This document shows positions 41,296-46,710 of a stretch of DNA of 46,710 nt, one piece after another. The DNA is from Phycisphaerae bacterium. GTDB taxonomy: Bacteria > Planctomycetota > Phycisphaerae > UBA1845. The notes below the pieces were generated by a model. That model saw only the letters and a list, made by a program, of their open reading frames with translations, did not search any database and was not told the DNA's origin. The stretch is taken from contig JAGLWJ010000275.1 of assembly GCA_023133475.1 (NCBI GenBank), forward strand, positions 1 to 46,710. The letters are read 5' to 3'. The stretch's first letter is position 1; each line of letters begins with the position of its first letter. The position numbers and the translations under genes were made by a program.

Positions 41296-44200
41296 ATGCG
41301 ACAGCGCTTATGGAACGAGCTGAGAGCCGCTCGGTACGAGGAGGCCGTAGCAGAGTTGACTGCGCTCCACGAGTCGGGGGAGGACTTCGACGCCCATCTT
41401 GTTCTCGCAGCAGTTAGGCTGCAGCATGAGGCGGCTCAGCCAATCCCAGACACTTGGGCCAGCGAGTGGCAAGCGAACGGTCTGACAGAACTTGTTACGA
41501 TTGCAGCGCACCTGTTCAAGGGTCAATGGCGGAGTGCTGTCGATGAGTACCAGAAGCGCAAGGATGCCTTTCGACAAACCAAAGACGACGGCGGATCAGC
41601 CGCGCTTGCAGCGTGGTGTGCGACCCGAGCCGCCTTGGAACTCGGGGACAGCACACTAGCCGCTGGCATTGCGTCTGAGGCACTTGACTGCGGTTATCGC
41701 AGTCCTGTTCTCTTGGTGGAGGCGCTGCGCGTTCAGTTGGAACATGCCTTTCTTCCCTGCCCAGATACACTTGTTGTCGACTTGAGCCTCTGGGTTGATG
41801 ATGGTCACACGTCGTTCATGTCTCCCGCCTGGGCGGCTATTGCCGAGGGCCTGTCAGCATGGCTCAATCATCGTGATGGTGCGAGCACACAGGTTCAACA
41901 GTATTTGAACAAGGCGGGCACAGATCTCCAGCCATATCCATTCGATCTGGCTGAGCTTCTTCCCTTTTTTGAACGGATTCAACACCCTGTGGCCCAGGCA
42001 TATGCTGCGTCCATCTTACCGCGGTCGCGCGGTAGTTATTACACGTGCCGTTATGTGTTTCATGGCGACCCAGCATTCTCTGAGGCCAACGGCCTTCTTG
42101 ACCAACTGCTGAGTGACAACCCATCTTCTCCGGGCTTGCATTTGTGCAAGGCGCAATTGGCCCTAAAACACAAGCAGTACAGCCAGGCCCTCGCGTCAGC
42201 TCTGTCTGTTCGAGAGATTGACGCGACCAACATAAAGGCGGTGCGCATAGCCTTTCAGGGGGCCACGCGTTCCGGCAACCTGCCACAGGCGATTGAGCTC
42301 GCAAAAGACCTCGTGCTGCTTTCGAGCGACCACGCAGCGGCCTACGAGTTTGCATATAGGGAATTTACCGCAATCGGGCGCCAAGAGGATATTGTTTCGA
42401 TCGCCGAGTTCTGGTGCGGACAAGAGTGGGACACAAAGGAGAATGCGCGGCTCCCTTTAGATGTGTCCGCCGTTAAGCAGTTTCATCAGAGAGGGCGACA
42501 TGACGCACTCGTTGAGTTGCTGAACCGGCGAGCTGAACAGCTCGGTGAGGAGCAGCTGGCGTCCTTGCTCGCACGCGAAGAGGTCCGGAATGTTCTTGCG
42601 GAGCTAGGCACGCTGCAGGGTTTGAACGTGGCTGCACGCTTCGCGTGCGCCAGAGCAAGCGAGAGCATAAAGGACATTGAGGCCGCGTCGGAGACTCTGG
42701 CGGCAATGGCGCTTGATGAGACCATCTCTGCTGAAGAGAGAACGGGAGCGAAGTGGCGGAACAAAATAGTCCAGGCGCACGCTTCCTTGCTTAGAAACAT
42801 GGACGATGCAGAGTGTCTTCGAGACTTCTTGGGCGTCTGTGCACAGGCCGACGCCGCGTTGGCCATTCCGGCCGTCCGAGCGCTGCTCGATCGCCTTGGA
42901 CAGGAGGGGCGCCTGCTGGACGCCAGGGGAGTCATAGAGACACTTGTGTCCAAGGCCGACTCTGAGACAATCCTCACATTCTGTGCGGAATGGCTTGACA
43001 CCAAACTGCATGATGCCGCGGCGGGTCTTGAGTGTCTAAGGCCCCACCTGGATGCCATAAGTGAGTCCACAACGTGGCGGTGTCGGTGCCGTCTACTGAG
43101 CAAGTGTGGGGACTCGGAGGCGTGGATAGCCGCGGCGAGTGAAGGGCAGGGGCGGTTTCCTGACACAAAAGCCCTGTTCGTAATAGAAGAGGGCTTAGCA
43201 AAGGCAGCCATCGAGCCAGCCACGGCTATAGATCTGCTGCACAGTGGACTTCTCTCGGAGCCTACCGATAACCGAGGCTTGAACGGGTTTCTCCCACTTG
43301 CGAAGCGATTTGACAGGCACCATGAGGCAATTGAGGTGTTGCAGAAAACAATTGCCAAGGTACCGACATCAACCGGCTGCCGCGCTTGGTTGGCAGCGCT
43401 GCTCGATGCGTCAGGCAGTGATGAGCGCGCGCTTCTTGAGCACTTGTATTATCTGGTTCATCGCGACACCGGGTATGGCAAGAAGGAGCGAGACACCAGT
43501 CGCAAGCACATGCCGCGCGTTCGTGAGCGACTTCTAACGGCTCGGCAAGCGGAAGATGAGTATCTAGACAGTTTCGCGAAGGCGCACCGGCAGCGGGTGT
43601 CTGCGGCCATTCGATCGGTACCGCTCCTTGCGGACAACGTCGTAGCCGCAGTGTTTGCCCAACTCGAGACGGACGATAGCGCAGATAACAACAGTGAAGA
43701 GCAGTCCAAGGAAGACACGCATACTGCAACTCAGTTAGGCCTTATATTGGTGGTAGATAGCCACCATCTTGCAAAACCCGAACAAACGCGCTTGGCCAGC
43801 GTGGCCACGGAGGCACTAACAGTTCGGGGATATTCCGAACTCGTTAGGATTCACGCGAGCGCCGAAATATGGCACGAACTGCGACGATCCACGCGCGGCC
43901 TGCTGGAAGGCATACTGGCGGGAGTGCCTGCTCTTGACAGCTCTTTTCTCGAGTGCCTTCGCGCAGTGGATTCACATCGTGAGATGGTCCTCGAGAAATT
44001 CAAGGAGTACGTGGCGTGCTACGTCGTCGCTGGTTCTTTTGTGCGCGGCACTGCCCGACCGTCGTCCGACATGGACGTGTGGATTGTAATCAACGACACG
44101 GATGTCAAGCGCATGAGCCGACAGGACTTGTTCAAGAAGATTAAGACAATTGTTGACGAGCAGGCTGTGGAGGCGAGACAGCGTTGGGCCAGCAATCGGC

Positions 44201-44988
44201 AGATACATGTGCAGACATACCTGTTATCTGACTTCTGGGATAAATTGCGTGAATCGTCACCCATTCTGACGTCCTTTTTGCGCGACGGCGTGCCATTGTA
44301 CGATAATGGCTTTTTCAATACGTGGACCGTTCTGCTAGACGAGGGGAAGCTGCAGGCCACGAGGGAAGCTTTAGATAGACAAATAAGGACACTGCGCGAC
44401 GTACGAGAGCGTGGCCGCAAGGCGATTAACGACGTTTTGGGAGGGCTCGTGAATACAATCAAGCGCACGGCCATTGGACCGCTGGAAGTCGTTCTCGAAG
44501 CAATGGGTCTTCCGACGGGTGACTACCGTCAAGTTGTTGAGATAACAAAGCGAGAGCTCGTCGCTGAGCGGGAGCTGTTTAGCCCTGATGACTTGGTAAT
44601 CGCCGAGCAAGCCGTAGACATGTGCAAGGCATACGAAGCCGGGAGATTACCCGATGCCGAGAAGGTGTGTGCCTTATTTAGACAAACAGAGGAACTTTCG
44701 GACAAGTGTCAACGCGTGTATCAGAAGGTTCTTTTCGAAAGGGACCTAGATCTTGTTCGGTCATGGGCCGAGCGCATTCGGCAGAGCGTCCAGGGCGAGG
44801 ACGCTGTCTCTGAGCATGGTGTTCCACCGGATGAGAGCACGATGCTCAAAAGATTCGTGGAGAGGGTTGACGATGTAGTAGCACACGTGGACGACCCATT
44901 GTCGCCGCTGCGCACGGCGATTCTGGCGGCAGAAGTTGCTAGCATCAAACGATGGGAATGGTTGTTAGAAGAAAGGGCGGCCAGGTGA
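41296..44988 (+). CDS. Large helical-repeat protein with polymerase-beta-type nucleotidyltransferase domain
   Basis: A 1230-residue protein. Residues 1 to about 800 are built of alpha-helical, TPR-like repeats (for example LHLCKAQLALKHKQYSQALA). Around 890-1010 is a nucleotidyltransferase domain with G913-S914, R917-G918 and the paired aspartates D925 and D927 in SSDMDVW. The expected third carboxylate strand reads QIHVQTYLL with no obvious acidic residue, so activity is uncertain. A helical C-terminal region of about 200 residues follows. The start has GAGGAG 5-6 bases before the ATG. The repeats could sense a ligand or partner and the transferase could modify a target or make a signal; both are inference. 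Confidence 0.72.
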   Translation: MRQRLWNELRAARYEEAVAELTALHESGEDFDAHLVLAAVRLQHEAAQPIPDTWASEWQANGLTELVTIAAHLFKGQWRSAVDEYQKRKDAFRQTKDDGGSAALAAWCATRAALELGDSTLAAGIASEALDCGYRSPVLLVEALRVQLEHAFLPCPDTLVVDLSLWVDDGHTSFMSPAWAAIAEGLSAWLNHRDGASTQVQQYLNKAGTDLQPYPFDLAELLPFFERIQHPVAQAYAASILPRSRGSYYTCRYVFHGDPAFSEANGLLDQLLSDNPSSPGLHLCKAQLALKHKQYSQALASALSVREIDATNIKAVRIAFQGATRSGNLPQAIELAKDLVLLSSDHAAAYEFAYREFTAIGRQEDIVSIAEFWCGQEWDTKENARLPLDVSAVKQFHQRGRHDALVELLNRRAEQLGEEQLASLLAREEVRNVLAELGTLQGLNVAARFACARASESIKDIEAASETLAAMALDETISAEERTGAKWRNKIVQAHASLLRNMDDAECLRDFLGVCAQADAALAIPAVRALLDRLGQEGRLLDARGVIETLVSKADSETILTFCAEWLDTKLHDAAAGLECLRPHLDAISESTTWRCRCRLLSKCGDSEAWIAAASEGQGRFPDTKALFVIEEGLAKAAIEPATAIDLLHSGLLSEPTDNRGLNGFLPLAKRFDRHHEAIEVLQKTIAKVPTSTGCRAWLAALLDASGSDERALLEHLYYLVHRDTGYGKKERDTSRKHMPRVRERLLTARQAEDEYLDSFAKAHRQRVSAAIRSVPLLADNVVAAVFAQLETDDSADNNSEEQSKEDTHTATQLGLILVVDSHHLAKPEQTRLASVATEALTVRGYSELVRIHASAEIWHELRRSTRGLLEGILAGVPALDSSFLECLRAVDSHREMVLEKFKEYVACYVVAGSFVRGTARPSSDMDVWIVINDTDVKRMSRQDLFKKIKTIVDEQAVEARQRWASNRQIHVQTYLLSDFWDKLRESSPILTSFLRDGVPLYDNGFFNTWTVLLDEGKLQATREALDRQIRTLRDVRERGRKAINDVLGGLVNTIKRTAIGPLEVVLEAMGLPTGDYRQVVEITKRELVAERELFSPDDLVIAEQAVDMCKAYEAGRLPDAEKVCALFRQTEELSDKCQRVYQKVLFERDLDLVRSWAERIRQSVQGEDAVSEHGVPPDESTMLKRFVERVDDVVAHVDDPLSPLRTAILAAEVASIKRWEWLLEERAAR

Positions 44989-45037
44989 CAAGAACGAGCA
45001 GGGGTCTGAAAGAGGTGGTGAGGTGGAGAGCTGAGAG

Positions 45038-45895
45038 ATGCTGAGATTACTCGTCGTTGGTGATCTTCACGCCAATTTGTCTGCAATCCAGCAGATTGTC
45101 CGCGCGGCTGCAACAGCTCCGTCAGACATGACGCCTGACGCGGTAATCCTCACTGGTGATTTTGCAGCGCATGACGCGCGCCTGCCAGCCGCTGTGGCAA
45201 GCCGGATTCAACGTGGTGTTGTTCGTGCAACAGAATCGCTCTGGTGTGGGCTGCAGGTGCCTATACTATGTGTTCCGGGGAACCATGACAGACCGGACTT
45301 GTGGGGTGTGGGCGGATGCTTGCAGAGCATCGACACGCTTGGAGGCAGGCAGCCGGCAATGGTAAAAGGATACCGAGTTATTGGGGTGGGTGGGAGTTGG
45401 CGATTCGGAGGTTTGCCGTACGAATGGGAAGACTCCGAAGGTTTTGAGAAAGCGCTGGAGGATAGGTGGCCGGCCTCGGATGACGTCCCGGAAGTGTTGC
45501 TTTTCCATGCACCGCCGGCAGAGGCAGGTGTAGATAGGGTGGTGTCCGGTGAGTGCGTCGGGAGCAGGGCGTTACGAAACATCGCGCTTCGAAGAAGGCC
45601 AAGGTTGGTTATATGTGGCCACATACACGAGGGAATTGGCCCTGGCGTTCTCGGTGGCGAGATTCCAGTGTTTAATGCGGGGCTAGCAGGTGTGCCTCTC
45701 ATTCCGCCGTTTATGTTGCGCCAGAGGAACACTGAGAAGCCTCGACGGTTGCGCGTTCCCGGGTCGTTCTTCAGCATGCATATGATTGAGGAAAGCGAGT
45801 CGCAGTACGACGTGGTGGCCATGTGTAATCTCGGCAGAGGATGGATTCGACAACACCTCGTGTTCGAATCGAGGCGTGGATGGCGAGTCGAATAA
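45038..45895 (+). CDS. Small cytoplasmic metallophosphoesterase
   Basis: A 285-residue calcineurin-like phosphoesterase with complete metal motifs: D9-L-H11, GD at 40-41, GNHD at 81-84, H157 in FHAPP and GHIH at 194-197. It has no signal peptide or membrane helix. It starts 49 bases after the nucleotidyltransferase gene, with GGAG upstream. It is only weakly like the first phosphoesterase of the cluster, so the two may act on different substrates or on different sides of the membrane. It could be the off-switch for a product of the middle gene (inference). Confidence 0.8.
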   Translation: MLRLLVVGDLHANLSAIQQIVRAAATAPSDMTPDAVILTGDFAAHDARLPAAVASRIQRGVVRATESLWCGLQVPILCVPGNHDRPDLWGVGGCLQSIDTLGGRQPAMVKGYRVIGVGGSWRFGGLPYEWEDSEGFEKALEDRWPASDDVPEVLLFHAPPAEAGVDRVVSGECVGSRALRNIALRRRPRLVICGHIHEGIGPGVLGGEIPVFNAGLAGVPLIPPFMLRQRNTEKPRRLRVPGSFFSMHMIEESESQYDVVAMCNLGRGWIRQHLVFESRRGWRVE

Positions 45896-46211
45896 CGACC
45901 TATTAAGAGACGTGTGATTGAAGAGGGGCCCCTTTTCCCGCGGTGGATCACTGGCGCAGGCCTGGTAGGTGCCACTCACGCCGGGCGGGCGGAGCGCAGC
46001 TCGTCCGGCTCCCCAGCGATTCGATCGCCGAAGCCGTCCAGCCGGGAGGCGCCTCTACATCACGGGGCTTGGGCGCCTCCTGACAAGCCGATGTGCTTCC
46101 GCTCGCGTGATATCGTGGCGGGTACGAACGAGCAGCCGGACAGTGTTCGGAACCCTGAACACCCTGGTGACTGCACCGTGAATGTGCCGCGTCGCAGTCT
46201 GGTTCGGCGAA
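45896..46211. other. Intergenic region after the phosphoesterase cluster, with a perfect stem-loop
   Basis: No supported gene. A 9-base perfect inverted repeat, GGAGGCGCC (46045-46053) and GGCGCCTCC (46072-46080) with an 18-base loop, could be a transcription end signal, but no T-run follows on either strand. Short frames here lack ribosome-binding sites. Some leftward codons around 46060-46165 could be a gene remnant. Confidence 0.4.
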
Positions 46212-46245
46212 GTGGTAGGACTACCACCTAAAGTGGTAATACCAC
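46212..46245. promoter_or_regulatory. Two adjacent TGGT/ACCA palindromes, operator candidates
   Basis: GTGGTAG-GA-CTACCAC (46212-46227) and GTGGTA-A-TACCAC (46233-46245) are two near-identical inverted repeats with centres about 20 bases apart, close to two helical turns. The TGGT(N)ACCA pattern resembles operators of GntR/FadR-type repressors. No regulator gene is adjacent in the window. They may instead be accessory recombination sites, given the next features. Confidence 0.5.
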
Positions 46246-46250
46246 CTCTA

Positions 46251-46290
46251 AACGCGTCAAAACGCGACAGAATGCGAAGGATTGCGAAAA
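46251..46290. repeat. Four tandem 10-base units beside the tRNA fragment
   Basis: AACGCGTCAA, AACGCGACAG, AATGCGAAGG and ATTGCGAAAA follow one another without gaps, sharing about AAYGCGA with a 10-base period (one helical turn). The phasing would align bound proteins on one DNA face. The position, about 60 bases from the tRNA fragment, suits arm-type sites for a recombinase or excision factor. Confidence 0.55.
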
Positions 46291-46351
46291 CCGAGAATCA
46301 CGGTAAGATACTGGAAACACAGGCTTTGAGAGCCAAATCGGCCAGGGCAGG

Positions 46352-46400
46352 TCCTAGCTTCCCAAGCTGGACGTCGTCGGTTCGAATCCGATCGCCCGCT
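46352..46400 (+). tRNA. 3' part of a tRNA-Gly (CCC), probable attachment-site remnant
   Basis: The anticodon arm (CTAGC 46354-46358, loop TTCCCAA 46359-46365, GCTGG 46366-46370), a five-base variable loop, the T arm (GTCGG, TTCGAAT, CCGAT; 46376-46392) and the 3' acceptor strand CGCCCGC with discriminator T (46393-46400) are all recognisable. The 5' acceptor strand GCGGGCG and a pairing D-arm are missing upstream. CCA is not encoded. Integrases that target tRNA genes leave such 3' fragments at one junction, so this is probably an att site rather than a working tRNA. Confidence 0.7.
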
Positions 46401-46406
46401 ATAAAC

Positions 46407-46430
46407 GCTGTAACCACAGATGGTTACAGC
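46407..46430. repeat. Perfect 9-base inverted repeat with 6-base spacer next to the tRNA fragment
   Basis: GCTGTAACC (46407-46415) and GGTTACAGC (46422-46430) flank ACAGAT. The geometry, inverted arms around a 6-base centre, is that of a tyrosine recombinase core site. It begins 7 bases after the tRNA fragment. The alternative is a tRNA terminator hairpin, but no T-run follows it. Confidence 0.5.
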
Positions 46431-46522
46431 TCGTCGCTCCTCGTCCTGGCGTGGACGGAACCGAGGAAAATCGGTCTCTTTTCGTCGCTGTAAGTCCTTT
46501 TGCGGCGCTATTCGTCCCTCCG

Positions 46523-46544
46523 AACCGCCAGTAAACCGCCAGTA
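46523..46544. repeat. 11-base tandem repeat
   Basis: AACCGCCAGTA occurs twice in direct succession (46523-46533 and 46534-46544). With the decamers on the other side, it gives the tRNA/inverted-repeat core direct repeats on both flanks, as in phage-type att sites. Confidence 0.5.
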
Positions 46545-46641
46545 GATCGGGCCTTGGGGGACGGTCTCGTTGGAACCAGGCGGCGCGGAAGGGTGGGCGA
46601 CAGCGAATTCCAGATCAGGTTGGGGGCTTGGAATCGGCTGG

Positions 46642-46710
46642 CTACCTTGTCGGCCCGGATAGCTTCTCGTACCGATCAAGAACACTTAACTCCTGGACCC
46701 ACATGTTGTA
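46642..46710 (-). CDS. C-terminal end of a gene entering from the right edge
   Basis: The last 22 codons of a leftward frame that reads YNMWVQELSVLDRYEKLSG near its end and stops at TAG (complement of 46642-46644). The composition looks like a real protein C-terminus, and the frame is open to the window edge. The family cannot be told from so short a piece. Its position next to the att-like region makes an integrase or excision gene possible, but this is a guess. Confidence 0.3.
   Translation of the reverse strand, partial: YNMWVQELSVLDRYEKLSGPTR

Noticed and set aside
46251-46290. CRISPR array
   Set aside because: The 10-base units are contiguous with no spacers and no cas genes are in the window.
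46321-46400. Complete functional tRNA-Gly
   Set aside because: The 5' acceptor strand complementary to CGCCCGC and a pairing D-arm are absent, so only the 3' part is supported.
46257-46685. 142-codon antisense frame across the tRNA fragment
   Set aside because: It reads through the tRNA-like segment and the repeats, a common false frame at tRNA genes.

Overview
The window is GC-rich accessory DNA from a bacterium that I would place, with modest confidence, in the Planctomycetes. The clue is a secreted kelch-type protein at 20575-21807 that ends in a dockerin-like tail of Asp/Asn-rich calcium-loop repeats, a style common in that phylum. There are no housekeeping genes. The content is defence, mobilisation and anti-restriction, and several short sequence arrangements look like recombination or transfer sites.

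Region 1 (about 0.2-16.5 kb) is a defence island read leftwards behind a tyrosine recombinase. The order is integrase, AAA ATPase, a subtilase-family remnant that lacks its protease domain, hsdM, rhuM, hsdS, hsdR, hamA and hamB. From hsdM onward the genes overlap by 4-14 bases or are 3 bases apart. A type I restriction-modification operon and a Hachiman pair (HamA nuclease, HamB helicase) therefore appear to be one translationally coupled unit.

Region 2 (16.5-24.5 kb) holds a DUF932-like protein, small membrane and ribbon-helix-helix (RHH) proteins, a kelch/dockerin protein between two copies of a roughly 310-base direct repeat, and two coiled-coil proteins. A 35-codon chimeric RHH fragment marks a past rearrangement.

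Region 3 (24.5-29.8 kb) is a DNA mobilisation module: an RHH accessory protein, a MobF-type relaxase-helicase and a VirD4/TraD-type coupling protein. Just upstream is a site that resembles the F-plasmid oriT nic region in sequence and geometry. No mating-pair-formation genes are visible. Transfer from that nick would carry the 29.8-46 kb side first.

Region 4 (29.8-38.2 kb) would be that leading region. It holds a DNA methyltransferase with an internal start for a small C-terminal protein, a paralogue of that small protein, an AbiE-type operon whose toxin is truncated and which runs on into a zinc-ribbon protein, and a 1530-residue DarB-like methyltransferase-helicase. Between the two domains of the DarB-like gene, a well-formed 113-codon gene is encoded in another reading frame.

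Region 5 (39.2-45.9 kb) is a rightward, lower-GC three-gene cluster: a membrane-anchored calcineurin-like phosphoesterase, a 1230-residue helical-repeat protein with a polymerase-beta-type nucleotidyltransferase domain, and a second small phosphoesterase. I do not recognise it as a described system, and it is my main candidate for something new.

Region 6 (45.9-46.7 kb) looks like the boundary of an integrated element. It has the 3' part of a tRNA-Gly(CCC), two TGGT/ACCA palindromes, four tandem 10-base units, a 9-base inverted repeat with a 6-base spacer, an 11-base tandem repeat, and the tail of a gene that enters from the right.
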